This document shows, piece after piece, positions 11,389-23,326 of a stretch of DNA of 64,000 nucleotides. The notes under the pieces are model-generated. The model saw nothing but the letters and a program-made list of their open reading frames with translations. It was not told where the DNA came from and did no database searches. The position numbers and the translations under genes are program-made. Origin of the DNA: Eurosta solidaginis. Its lineage: Eukaryota; Arthropoda; Insecta; Diptera; Tephritidae. Location: contig NC_090321.1 in the NCBI RefSeq assembly GCF_040869045.1, positions 135,523,689 through 135,587,688 on the forward strand, written 5' to 3'. Positions within the stretch are counted from its first letter, which is position 1, and every line of letters starts with the position of its first letter.

Positions 11389-11724
11389 TTGGAGAGGCCT
11401 TGTCTCCAATCCGTGTATAAACCCTGATTACATGTGAGACGTTTACACTCAAACTCGTTGTTTCTACATTTGGAGAGGCCTTGTCTCCAATCCGTAGGTT
11501 TGTCGTTGCGTGTATGTTGACTGCTTTTGGTCGCACGGTTGAAGAGGCCGTGTCTCCAATCCGTGCTTTATTCCTTCACTTGGGGCAGTATTCGAACGTT
11601 TGAAGAGGCCTTGTCTCCAATCCGTCGCCTGGTTTACTATTACATTACCTACATATATTACGGTCTTTTCTTATTTTATCATTCTCACGCCGCTAATTGT
11701 ACGGAGGCCTTGCATCCAATATGT
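11389..11724. repeat. Five spaced copies of a dyad unit, GGAGAGGCCTTGTCTCC
   Basis: Units lie at 11389-11414, 11470-11495, 11539-11564, 11600-11625 and (degenerate) about 11699-11724. The consensus is TTGRAGAGGCCTTGTCTCC followed by AATCCGT, with GGAGA and TCTCC able to pair around a 7-nt loop. Intervals between starts are 81, 69, 61 and about 99 bp, and the spacers are unrelated. The array lies immediately 3' of the R1-clade ORF2 and is probably part of its 3' UTR. Translation on the minus strand gives repeated RIGDKASP, which looks incidental. Confidence 0.75.
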
Positions 11725-11782
11725 GCTCAGCTCGACCCCCTCCACCTTTGCAGTTTATTATCCACCCACACAACTCGACTGT

Positions 11783-14565
11783 TCAATGTTCGCTGCTGCG
11801 CCGTGGCCTTTCAAGACTTCGTAGACACTTCATTATTTCCGCTATTACATCGCATGCCGCGGACCATTTTACCTTGCATTGTAGCATGCATCCAACAATT
11901 GTTTCGGGAGTGTAATCCTCTCCAAATATTCTGCACAGTTCGCATCTCGAGCTATAGAACCTAGGACACTCGAAAAATACATGGTAAACATCTTCTACTG
12001 TATCGCCGCCGCAGTGATCGCATATGTTGTTAGGCTCGTGATTGAATCGGTGCAAATATTCCTTAAAGCATCCGTGACCACTCAGAAACTGTGTGAGGTA
12101 GAAATCTACCTCGCCGTGCTTTCTAGATATCCATATATTAATATCTGGGATACATCGGTGTGTCCAGCGACCATTTGTTGAGGCATTCCACCTGAGCTGC
12201 CAGTTCTGCACGCTTCGCTCTCGTGCTCCATTACGTGAGCTTTGGTCCCGATAAATCGTCGCTGCTTCTTTTGCTAATATGTCTATAGGACACATTCCTG
12301 CGATGATTAGTGCTGCGTCATCAGAGACAGTTTTAAAATCGCTACATACGCGTAGTGCACACAGGCAGTAAGTCGACTTTACCCCGCGGAAGTATGATTT
12401 ATACTCCGTGGCCTGATGCCAAACAGGAGCCCCGTAGAGTATTTGGCTTTTTACAACGCCAGCCAGAAGTTGACGCCGACGTTGCTTTGGTCCTCTTGCA
12501 TTTATCATTATCCTAGATAATGCTGCAACGGTTTTTGCTACCTTTCCATTGGCTACCTCTAAGTGGGATTTGAATGACACCCTCCTGTCTATCACAACCC
12601 CCAAGTATTTTATTGCAGGCAGCGTGTCGATGTCATGGCGGCCGATCCTTATAGTGACCTGCTCCACCCTTTTCCTACTTGATATGAGTACAGCCTCTGT
12701 GTTTTGTTCCGCCAGCTGCAGTCAATTTTTCGTAAGCCACGATTGAACCATCGCTATGCTTGTATTAGATTTGGCGCATATTTCGCCTAGGTGCTTGGCG
12801 GTGATTACCAATGCGATATCGTCCGCGAAGCCGATAATTTTCACCCCTTTGGGTACCTTGAGTCGAAATACTCCGTCGTACATAATATTCCAAAGCAGTG
12901 GAACGAGCACGGAGCCTTAAGGAACACCGCCTGTGACGTGAAGCTTTTCTACTCCAGCAGCCGTTTCATATTCCAGCACTCTACCTTCAAAGTAGCTGCG
13001 TATGATCCTACGCTGGTAAAGGGATATGCCTATCTGGTCCAGCGCGTCTAGAATTTTTGCCCAATTGGCAGTGTTGAAGGCATTTTTCAGATCTAAAGTA
13101 ACGATAAGGCAATATTCCTTAGAGCCTTCCAGCCATCGAGTGCCACTTATGGCTTCTTGGGCCACTTCCTTCGCCATGTTCGCAGCTTGAATGGTAGATC
13201 TTCCTTTCCTAAACCCAAACTGGTTATCGAAAATACCACCCATATCTTCAATTTATTTTTCGAGTCGATTATGCATTAAATAATTTCGCAAATGTTGGCG
13301 TATTATAAGTGAGAGCTAGTTTGAGTGCTCTGTTTGGTATCCCGTCCGGGCCAGGAGACTTGCGGTCTTGCAGTATATTCACCGCTTGAAGGACCTCGAT
13401 GACGGTCAAATGAGTATAGTGCGGCGCCTGATGTGGGAGAAACTAGCTCCCTTTGCGTGGGAAATAAAGTATCTACCACGTTTCTGAGAAAAGAGTGGCA
13501 TGTTGGCATCGCCTCTCCTTTGTGTTTCAATTTGTTAAAAACCAATTTATAAGCTGTGCCCCAAGGGTCATTCTCGACGTCATCGCAAAGCTTAAGAAAG
13601 CATGCGCGCTGACTATCCTTTATTGCTCTCTTAAGTGCGAGTCGCGCTCTTTTGTAGGTAGCTCTGCACTCTAGAAATTTCGGTCTCTCTCTGGCTCGTT
13701 GATAGCGCCTCCTAGCCTGAATACACTCTCTCCTTAGGGAATGTATGCGCTCGTTCCACCAAAATCTGGAACAATGTTGTTTGCGCTTGAGCTTTCTAGT
13801 CATTTACGCATCGCATGCTGCTCTAATATCCGCCATTAATTTATTCGCCATGTCGTTAGCACTTCTTCTATGTTCGACTGTTGTCAACATTAGCTTGAAT
13901 ATGTCGGGGTCAAAAGTATTGATATTCCAACCTCTGTTTTTTAAGGGTGGCTGTATAGTGGGCCGCCCTCCCCCCTCGAGGTTGATGTCACCACAATCGC
14001 TGAGTGATCGCTTTGGGTATAGCAATCACTGATTTTCCACTCAGCCAACCTGTAGAGATTGACGCTGACGAACGTTGTGTCGATTGCGGAGCCGAATCCG
14101 TTTCTTAAGAAGGTGTTTTGCCCACCCACGTTAAGGAGCGCTACATCAAGGCATGCAAATGCTTCGAGCAGAGCCCTCCCTTTGGGATATGTTCTCTGTG
14201 AGCCCACTCTTTAGCTCCCGCGATGACAAAACGCTCCCGCAACGTCGCATCCATGGCTATTTTCCCGACGATTTCTTCGAACGCTTCCAGCGGCGTACTA
14301 GGTGGTATATAGCAACTGTAACCGTAAATGCCATCCATCTTACCGCATACGAATTCTCGTTCCTTAAGTATTAATTCCGCGTATAAGGGATTATGTCTGC
14401 ACCCCAAATAGCAGGCTTGCCGAATTCGTCTTGTATCCAATTCGCAGTCTTCGCTCTGTAGGGCTCACTAAGAAGTGCTAAGTCAATCTTCAACTCCAAA
14501 ACTGTTTGTGCCAGAAGGTCCTGGGTTGCTTCACAATGGTTAAGATTAAGTTGCAATAATCTCAT
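11783..14565 (-). pseudogene. R1-clade LINE ORF2 (APE endonuclease and RT), broken
   Basis: ORF2 opens at 14565 with MRLLQLNLNHCEATQDLLAQ, the first strand of an APE endonuclease. Later endonuclease segments lie in 14440-13941 (YTQSDHSAIVVT carries the SDH box). A basic linker (13803-13303) precedes the RT, which shows FGFRKGRSTI, VTLDLKNAFNTANW with the first catalytic Asp, GGVP, then an in-frame stop where Gln is expected, then LLWNIMYDGV and IIGFADDIALV. The piece 12667-11783 completes the thumb and has the C-terminal CDHCGGDTVEDVYHVFFEC zinc-binding motif. No RNase H is seen, as usual for R1. Frameshifts plus the stop at about 12915 make it inactive. Confidence 0.85.
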
Positions 14566-15510
14566 AAAGGTCTTTGTTTCTGGACCGCTTCTTTATATAC
14601 TGGGCACTTATAGCCACCAGTGTGATGGTCTGTGCCGCTGAGCCCTCTTATAGCGCACAATAAGCACTTAAGCTCGTTAGTGCATGATTTCGCCGCGTGC
14701 CCTTGGCCCCCGCACTTAAAGCAAACGCCTTTGAGATTGGATTCGATGCCGTAGTTTATTGCTATGTGTCCGAACTCGAGACAGTTAAAGCATCGTTTCG
14801 GCTGAACTTTTGCTCGGACTCGGCATATAACCCATCCGATTCGGACTTTACCACTTCTCGTAAGTTCCCGAACTAACTCAGTGGGTAAAGAAATAGTCGC
14901 AGTCTGCGTACCGCCATATGTTTTGCGCAACAATCGCACACTAGACGGCATAGCATTGAAGCCTGCAAGCTGTGTGTTCCGCGCCTGGCAACCTCTTCAA
15001 CCGTCGTTACTTCGTCTGTATCGCGTATTTCGCACAGAGACTCCTCCTTGAGGGACTTGACATCGGCTTTCCCTGAGAGAGCTTTTCCTACAGCTGCTTC
15101 AAGTTTTGCAGTATCACTGTCCGACTGCCTACTGAGTTGGAAGGGGAGTTCTCCCTTAGCAGTCTTGCGAATCTTACGAACCATTGTGTTCATTTCTTTC
15201 AATGAATCTTCATTTTTAACAGCTTTAAGGATATCCGCGTATGAGCAATCGCCTGAGCTTTAGATCAGGATTGCGTCGGGCGGGCTGGTCTCTGCTTCGG
15301 GCGCTTTTGCTTATTAACCGTCGCCCAAGCTCCTCCTTTTTCTGGTTATTTTGCTACTTCTGCTACTTCCTTCGTTGGTACGTTCACGACTCCTGAGGTC
15401 TTTTTCGCGTTCTTCTTCTTCTTTGGCCGCACCTGCGGCGATGGCGTACCCCCGGATGCGCACTCACGGCCACGTTTTGTACATTTATGTTGCACGCTTT
15501 GTGTCAGAGA
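14562..15510 (-). pseudogene. R1-clade LINE ORF1, C-terminal part with zinc knuckles
   Basis: The piece at 14951-14562 holds three consecutive knuckles: CFNCLEFGHIAINYG (last ligand altered), CFKCGGQGHAAKSC and CLLCAIRG...HHTGGYKC. These are expected to bind the LINE RNA. An upstream piece (15202-14873) is in a different frame, so there is at least one frameshift near 14960. The upstream continuation lies beyond the LTR element (30314-30672), and the frame is continuous across the TAGG target. ORF1 ends in TTATGA, where the stop overlaps the ATG of ORF2. Confidence 0.82.
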
Positions 15511-15514
15511 TAGG

Positions 15515-18500
15515 TGTAATGAAGCAGTCGCATCATGCCTCCGTTGGCTCCCTTATAGTGCACCAATGTTTGTCATCCAAGCCACAAACTTCTTCACTTA
15601 GACAATTGTCTAGCTTACTTGGCACTGAATTAAGGAACATCAGGTCTGCTATGCAATAGCTCTCCGAGTGGGTATAGGGTTTAAGGAGCGGGTAATCTGT
15701 TTGCTACAGCCGGCTAGTCTACGGCGTATATGGGGGGGATCTTGCTCCTACACTGACTTTTACCTCGGGTTCTCATAAAAAAAAATCAAACAGAGATTTA
15801 CTAAAAAAAGTTACATTTTGAGGCCGTCGAAGGGTCAGGCTCATCCAAATAAAACAATACCCAAAAGAACGTATCAAATTTACTACGGAAATGAATAAGT
15901 AAAGCGTTAACTAATACACACAACTACCTGCCACGCGTTGTATCGTTTGGGGTTCTTCCGGAAGAGGTGGAAGGCTAAGCTGTCGTTGCCCTCGTGTCTT
16001 CACCCACCCAACCTGCTAAAAGAATGGTAAAAGTTGTTATTTTAGCCCACAAATACTCACCATTGCCCCTACCACAAATATCCAATAAAAGTTAAACCTT
16101 CATTTTTCTCCTTTTACAAATCCTTAAATTTTAATCAAAGTTTCTTCAATCATACATTTCGTTGTTTCTATATCTACTACTACAATAGACTTGTATTTTT
16201 ATTTTCGCATTTATTACTTTGTGCTATATGTATTTATGTACATATATGTTAACCTACCTAAACTGTTCCTTACATCATTTATGTTAGCTTACATTTCAAC
16301 AGGTTGATCGAAATCGAATTCTCAATGCTGCATTCGAAGTCTCTCAATCCAAAAAAAATAAGTCCACAAATTTACAAAATCATATATATAAATTAATTCT
16401 CTTGAGCAGAAGAAAACATTTCTCTGGTTTCTATGATTTCTTTACATTATCCAAAATTATTCTCATCTCTTATCCCTAGTCAAACGTGTTAATTTGAGAT
16501 TTCCTCACTACATACAATTTAAACAAAAGTCGCTCAGTATATAAATTCTCTTATTACTTTACTACTAAATCAAAAAAAAAACAAAGTTATTTCTCAATAC
16601 TATCTCTCTCACATTCAACATAATTCGTATAACCTGAGATCTCTGTACTCACATATGTAACATAGTTTCAAACATATTTATGCATCGCTCACAGTTCGCA
16701 CTTAATACGCAGTATGTTAACTCTTGATGTTGCGCTCTCATATGCTCACAACACTTAGAATTAATTGAGTTGGTACATGGAGAACCAACAACGAAAGAAA
16801 ATTGAAATTAATGAGCAGCTGAGTATGGGAAGTTAGAAAACATATTTATGCAAATGAAATTCTCTTTCAATTAAGAGAAGGAAAGCAAACAAACAATATT
16901 TAGCAGAAAATCGAAATTATGTGAACGCTGTAACATAGCCTTCTTGCAGCATAATCTGATTAAACAATGTTACATGGCCCAATTAACAGAGCAGCACAAA
17001 AGAAATAAACAAAAGAAATTCAAAACCTACTGCAAAATTTGTTAAAGTTCCAGAAATGAAGTCTTGTTATTAATACATTTTTTCCTTTGTACTATTTTTA
17101 TCGTCAAATTTCTTGTGGAATTTTGTGACGATGTTAACCCCTCCAGTGGTGCAAATAAAACATGAATTGGTTGAATGAATATAGATATACAGACCGGTTA
17201 ATTTTTACGAAGATAACTTATTTTTTTTCCTTTCATTAAGGTGATCATTTTAATGAAAAGAAAACTATGAGTCCAACATTCATCGCACACAACAGAAAAA
17301 TTTAAAAAATAAATAATTTTATTACGATTTAACAAAGAAACCAGCTAATTGGATTAGCTAATTTCATCGCTCTTTTTCAATTAATGAATGATCCAATTCA
17401 AACAAAGGAATTAATAATAACTTTTTTTTTTTTGGTTAATCAATAATTAACAGGTCTGTTATATGTACATGTGTCAAAAGATGAGGCACTTACCGATTCA
17501 TCCTCCTTCCGCTGGCCAGTTGATGGAGTGTTGACGTTTGTGGCTATAAAAGTTTTGGGAAGAAAACAAATCACTTTTTTTATTTAGCACCTTTTTCTTA
17601 CATACCCATTTGTGGTATGTTTTCTTGGGCTTTTGGAGTCGCTCGCTCGCCCACATTCAATTTTTACAATAAAATATTTTTTTTGTGTATGTTAGAGAGC
17701 CTAAGAACCTACATAAATTTTAATTTTTCTTTTACTTTTGTTGTTGTTTTTTTGTTGTTTAGTAAATCCTACAAAAACTGAACCTGGAAACTCCTGCCGA
17801 CGTTAGGGACTTCGACGTGTAATTCTGCCTCATTTCCTTGAAAAAAATTCCTTCCTCTTGATCTGATTATTTTTATAGTAAGTACGCGAATTATTTCTAG
17901 ATAGGTAAATTGTTTCTTGCGCTACTCAAAACTTCGGTAAGTTTCTAGTTTACTAAAAATTTTTGTTCAATTATGTTCCGTGTTATTTTTTTCTTCGATT
18001 TTTCAAAGTTCAAAAATATTTGTTTTTTTTCCATCTTATAAAGTTTTACTTTTTTCTTTCAATTTAAAGTTTTTTTTTTCTTTTTAATTCTTTTTTTTTG
18101 TTTTTGCTTTTTCCGTTCAAAAAAAAAAAAAATTCCCTTTTTTCGATTTTTCAATATTTTTCGTCCTTATTTTCTTCTGTGTCCGAACTTCAAATCTGCC
18201 GTTTTATAACTTTTCAATTCTTTGTTTCCGTGTGGACGTTTTCCGAAATTTAAGATATTTTATTTCTTCTTGACTTTGACTTTTTTGTACACAGTCAAAC
18301 TTCCACATAACAAAATTTCCTTTTTCAATTTTATCAAATTTTTTTTTGTTTTTGATAACTTTTCGCTTCACTTTAGTTGTTCTTTTCTCAAATATTTTTT
18401 TTTTTTTTGTATAACTTCTCGGTTCACTTTTATCCATAAACCTTCCCCTTTTTTTTTGTTAAATTTTATACAAAAATATCGTTTTCGTCAGTTTTCAAAG

Positions 18501-19419
18501 TTTCACTTTTACTTTAAAAATAAAATTTTTCTTAGTTTGACGCGGTGCACGGCCGGGATAAACTTTTGTTTGATTGGTAAAAATAATTTTATATTTTTTT
18601 TTCCAAAAAGATTTTTTTTTTTGTTTTCTCTCTTTTATACAGTTGTTCACGAATTCAAAAAATTTTAGTTTCTTTCTTTACTTTTGATAAATTTTTACAT
18701 AAATCAATTTTTTTTTTCAAAGTTCACTGTCAAATATTAATTTTTATTAACTTTAAAAATTTGTTTTATTAGTTTTGCACAGAAGGGATTACAACGTATC
18801 CCTTGATTTTATTATATTTCATTTTTTTCCCGGACAACCGAACGTCTTTAAACTCCATCAGTAACTGACTTGTCCAACTTTTTGCTATCCGTTTCCAAGC
18901 TCGGTAACTGCCGCAATTAAGCCACTTGCTCTCCAAAAAAAATTGTTTGCCAACTATTTTCTATTAAAAAAATGTTTACGAGCTATTTTTCCCCGTTAAT
19001 CGGCTGTTTTCGAACTATTTTCCTTTGTGTAGTTTTTGTATTTTCAGTCTCTTCAAACCTATAGAATTTATATTTTTCTCCCATACTTCCCGCGGTTATT
19101 TTTTTTTCTTTTTTAATAAGCAATCTTTCACACAATTTCTGCAACATTTTTCTACAATATTCCCACAGTGTAAGCCCTGCTGTTATGATACCTGTTACCA
19201 TCTGTTCTCTCTTCTGTTATTAGAACTTATGTTTGAACTAATTAATGTAACATTAACTTGAGCTTCGAAACTGCTCATATGCTGTTAAACCATCTATTTG
19301 GGCTTGCCCTGTTAATATCATACAGGTTTGCTATACCTCTTACTAATATACGAGAAGCATTTCCTATGGCTACCGGAAATAGAATGTTTATGTCTGGCGG
19401 ATATCCGTCGAACCTCACA
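15515..19419 (-). repeat. 3' LTR (left), 3905 bp
   Basis: Matches the right-hand LTR closely along its length, with scattered substitutions and small indels. It lacks the hAT insertion of the right LTR and a segment near 15565, and has about 100 bp near 16875-16975 that the other lost. The half from 17.7 to 18.8 kb is extremely T-rich on the plus strand. It interrupts ORF1 of the R1-clade LINE. Confidence 0.92.
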
Positions 19420-19552
19420 ACACAGATCGTTTGCTACTGCTGATATGGATCAAGAGAGAGGAAACGGTCTGAAGGCACAAAAATAATAATCTTTGAGTAT
19501 AAAATTACCATACCAGGGAGAGTAAAAAAATGATATCATAACTGTGACTAAT

Positions 19553-21127
19553 TTACCACAAATCTTTTGCATGATATGTTCCTACGACTTTGCCATCTAG
19601 GTATTCCAAAAAGTAATAGCAATTTCCCTTCACGGCTTTGACCCTCGCTTTTACTACAGTAGGTGCTAGCTTAGCGTTAAAGTTTTTGATTAGATTGCTC
19701 TGTGCAAAGTTTCGACGCGTTACTATTTGACCCACTTTAAAACTCTTAACCCGACTGCGTAGATTATACGAGTTGGCGTTTCGGAGATGAGCTTTCTCCA
19801 GAATTTTCTTTATTCCTTCCCGTATTAACTGAAAATTGTCGCTACGCTCCAGTTTTACCGCATTGTCACTAAGTAGATTCAGATTCCGCAGAAGCTTATA
19901 ATCAGCGGCGTGTGTAATCATGTGCTGTCCAAACACTGCGAAATAGGGCGTATAACCTAAAGATTGGTGCAAGCTGTTTCGGAGCGCACAATTAATGCTG
20001 CTGGTAACTGCATCCCAATCTCGATGATCTTTTCGTATGTAGCTTCTTAGGGCTTCGTTGGTGGATCTGTTAACTCGCTCAGAGGCATTAGACTGAGGGG
20101 AATAAACAGCTGTTGTGATGTGGGAGACACCATATTTTTGCAAAAAATGCTCAAACTCTTTGCTTTTAAACTGGCTACCATTGTCGGTTACGACATTTTC
20201 GGGAATACCAAAGCAATCAAAAATATTCTCTTTCAAATATTCTATTATTAAATTCGATGTAAATTTCTTTACTGGCTTCAAAAATATGAACTTTGTGAGA
20301 TGATCCAGTACAATTAACAAGCCAATGTTACCCTTTTTGGAACGCGGAAATGGTCCTATCAAGTCCATATATAAAATTTGAAAAGGCCTATCTGAAACGA
20401 TTTGCTGTCCCATTGGTGGTCTCAATGGATTTGATGGTGTTTTCGACGTTTGACAGCTCTCGCAGTTCAGTACATATTCGCGTATCTGTATGACCATGCC
20501 GGGCCAATAGAACCGACGTCTAATACGTTCTACCGTCTTTGCTATCCCGCCATGCGCTGCTGATGGTTGCTCGTGGGCAGCAGAAATCAAATTGTGACGT
20601 AATTCTGTAGGCACATATAATTTCCACGCATTGTCATCAGTATCGCTGTTCCCAGTTGCGAATTTGGTACGATGATAAATGTACCCGTCAATGACTTGGA
20701 AGTCCGGCAAATTTGAGGACTGAAACCGACGTTTTAATTCGTCATATTCAGGCGAGTTAAAGGCATCGGAGCCTAAATCAATTTCCGGTAGGACTGGAAG
20801 TTCTATACCATTAATTTCGGATTCTGGCACGTCCTCATACATTCGAGACAAGGCATCCGTGATTACGTTCTCACTACCTTTTTTGTGCTCAGTTGAAAAG
20901 TTGAGGCCTTGCAGTTTTATGGCCCACCTCGCTAGTCTCCCGCTCAGATCCTTTTGTTGCATGAGCCAACGCAAACTAGCATGATCGGTCACAACCTTGA
21001 ACTCCATCCCTTCAACATACATCCTAAACTTTTTTATTGCAAGAACAACGGCTAGACACTCAAGCTCTGTCACTGAATAGTTCCGCTGCGCTTTGTTCAG
21101 CTTCTGTGTGTTCTTGACCGTTATCAT
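19553..21127 (-). pseudogene. pol: Pol C-terminal part: RNase H and integrase
   Basis: This 524-residue open frame begins just inside RNase H (YSVTELECLAVVLAIKKFR, later VVTDHASLRWLM) and is displaced from the RT frame by changes near 21130-21190. The integrase has the HHCC zinc region (HEQPSAAHGG, then CESCQTSK) and a DDE core: DLIGPFPRSKKG (D), VTDNGSQFKSKEFEHF (D) and SNASERVNRSTNE (E). A C-terminal region resembling a GPY/F-type module follows (YNLRSRVKSFKVGQIVTRRN). The integrase inserts the cDNA and the 4-bp duplication seen outside fits. The catalytic residues of this half are intact. The frame stops about 130 bp before the 3' LTR, leaving no room for env. Confidence 0.9.
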
Positions 21128-21192
21128 CTTCCTGCATCAAACATGCTCCAACTCCTACTTGACTAGCATCACATTGTAAAATAAAAGGTTTG

Positions 21193-23294
21193 TTATAGTT
21201 TGGGGTGTATTAATATGGGTGCTGAAGTCGTCAATTTTTCATTGAAGTCCTCGACAGCTTGCTGGGCCTCTGAATTCCACACAAACTGTTTTTTCTTGGA
21301 GAGTAACTCGGTTAAATGAAAAGTCGTCGAAGCATAATCATCAATAAATCTTCTATACCATCCGCTCATGCCAAGGAATCTCCGAAGTTGACGTACAGTC
21401 TTCGGAATAGGGTAATTCTGGATTGCAGAGATATTTTCTTTGTCTACCTGGAGAGATCCGTTCCCCACTACAAAACCTAAATAGTTGACTTGGCTTAGAC
21501 AAAATTTACTCTTTCGAATATTAATAGTCAAGCCAGCCTTTCGCAATAATGCGGAGACTTCGGACAAGTGAACCAAATGTTCATTAAATGAAGACGACAC
21601 TACTAATAAATCATCCAAATACACGAAAACGTGATTTTTAAAGTTATATGGTATCACTTTATCCATAAGTCTACACATAGTTTGTGGCGCGTTGCACAAT
21701 CCAAAAGGCATCCTTTTGAATTGGTATAGTGGCCTGTTAGGAACGGTAAAGGCAGTCCTTTCCCGTGATCGCTTTTCAAGACCAATTTGCCAGAAAGCAT
21801 CTTTCAAGTCGATCTTGGAAATATAATGCACGGGAGGAAGCCTACATAGCAATCCCTCAATAATGGGAATGGGATATGCATCCTTTAACGTTACCTCGTT
21901 TAATTTGCGCGAATCTAAGCAGAACCGAACCTTTCCAGGTTTGACAATTAACACTCCTGGTGAAGACCACGCCGAACTTGGAGCTTCTTCTATCACTCCT
22001 AGTTCCAACATTCTATCTATTTCCTGGCATAGCATTTCTTCTACGCCTGGAGATATCGGATAAAATCTCTGCTTTATGGGTTTTGCATCTCCTGTATCTA
22101 TGACATGCTCCACTAACTTGGTTAATCCCAGTTCCTCTCTCTCGAAGTTAGGAAATGATTCTATTATAATATCTAGTTGCCTTTGTTGCTGGGTATTCAG
22201 AGACGCCACTCCCTCGGAATTAGTTTCTAATGTATTTATGTGACCGCCTTGGGTCTCAATCTTTACTTTTATATCGAACTCATTCCAAAAATCCATACCG
22301 CAAATGGCTGATTCAGTTATTGATGGGACTATCAAAAATTCTCTGTGCTTAATTTTACCATTATAGTTAACGGCTACAGTTATTATATCATTTATTTGTT
22401 GTCGCTGGCCATCAGCTGTTTTCACATAGCCACTAAAGGCTGGGGAAGTAGAATTCTGCTCTAAAATGGTTTTGGCCAACTGACCACCAATCACGCTTTT
22501 ATTCGCACCGCTTTCTAATAATGCTAACACATTTTCACCTTTAATGTTAATTATTGTTTTTGTTTTTATCGGCCTATTGATAAATCATTCAAGGTTCGAA
22601 TCGAGCTCAAGGCCAGAACAATAATTTTTTTCTAATGATAATTATTGTTATTTTTTAATTTTAATTATTCTAAATTTGAAAAATTGTATTTTGTTTTTGG
22701 AATAGTAAGTAGAAAATTTTTCAGACAACCTGCCATAGCTGCGCAGATGGATCCATTTCGAAGGGTGCTAAGCCTTCATCATCAGTACGCTTTAGGCATG
22801 TTGCGCTAACCATTTAGCTATGCAGCGGTAGTTTGTTTGACTGGCAAATTTGCTACCTCTATTCCTTTTTACCAACTATATTTATTCAGTGTTGCGCCAT
22901 CTGGTGCAAATCACTGATAATGCTGGATTTTTGTTTATTGTCAATTACTTTGTTTGACATTCCCAAGTGCTCATGGTTTATTAACAATTGTTTTTGTTTT
23001 TATCGGCCTATTGATAAATCATTCAAGGTTCGAGCTCGATTCGAACCTTGAATGGTTTAATGTTAATTCGTATATAAGGCCTAATTCCGAGATTTTGTTA
23101 ACAATGGCTGAGATGGTAAATTTTCGTATACGCTTCTTTTTAGCCCAGAAATTCTTCATTCGTTGTGCCGAACGAGAGACAATTTTTGGTGGCGCTGAGA
23201 AAATTTCAGCGCGACGCTGGTTGTACTCGGCTAACCGGACATGAAAAGGTCTTATAGGGGTTAATTTTGGCTGGCAAGATGGCTTGGGAATCAT
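21193..23294 (-). pseudogene. pol: Pol N-terminal part: protease and reverse transcriptase
   Basis: The frame at 23294-23019 is the start of pol in -1 relative to gag. A 434-bp duplication/insertion (about 22554-23033) then separates it from the protease. The protease active site reads LLESGANKSVIG, with Glu in place of the catalytic Asp of the usual D-S/T-G. The RT has VRFCLDSRKLNEVT, KIDLKDAFWQIGL (first catalytic Asp), FKRMPFGLCNAPQ and FVYLDDLLV (YLDD), followed by the thumb and connection (LRRFLGMSGWYRRFID). It ends at a frameshift near 21190. RT copies the genomic RNA inside the particle. The altered protease would prevent normal Gag-Pol maturation. Confidence 0.9.
22554..23033. repeat. 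46-bp direct repeats enclosing a tRNA-like insertion in pol
   Basis: The same 46 bp (TTTTTGTTTTTATCGGCCTA, TTGATAAATCATTCAAGGTTCGA) occurs at about 22554-22599 and 22988-23033, offset 434 bp. The enclosed DNA includes, on the minus strand near 22830-22740, TAGCTAAATGGTTAGCGCA (A-box-like) and CCCTTCGAAATGG (weak B box), suggesting a tRNA-derived SINE. The second copy runs into an inverted repeat (ATTCAAGGTTCGAGCTC and GATTCGAACCTTGAATGG). An offset of 434 also accounts for the change of pol frame between the flanking pieces. Confidence 0.65.
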
Positions 23295-23326
23295 GTCGTT
23301 GGAGTTGAAAAGGCTTTTGTTGTTAT

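Larger units (their letters stand above)
11340..15514 (-). mobile_element. R1-clade LINE, 3' portion (split by LTR retrotransposon)
   Basis: On the minus strand this runs from the interrupted ORF1 through the ORF1 zinc-finger end, ORF2 and a 3' UTR with a repeated dyad. The 5' portion is at 30310-30700, on the other side of the inserted LTR element, with TAGG duplicated at both junctions (15511-15514 and 30310-30313). Three cysteine-rich knuckles in ORF1, an ORF1/ORF2 stop-start overlap and an APE-type ORF2 with an FADD RT box fit the R1 clade. The exact 3' boundary is not certain. The whole element would be about 4.6 kb without the insertion. Confidence 0.8.

Noticed and set aside
11389..11724. 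CRISPR-like array of repeats and spacers
   Set aside because: The host is an insect, the units are too few and diverged, spacer lengths vary widely and no cas genes exist. A LINE 3' UTR repeat is the better reading.
17700..18760. Long plus-strand open frames rich in Phe and minus-strand frames rich in Lys
   Set aside because: They come from T-rich low-complexity DNA inside the LTR, are duplicated in the other LTR with frame changes, and have no domain.
19420..19552. env gene between pol and the 3' LTR
   Set aside because: Only about 130 bp, no frame.
22720..22840. Functional tRNA gene on the minus strand
   Set aside because: A and B boxes are approximate and acceptor and anticodon stems do not form; a SINE-type promoter is more likely.
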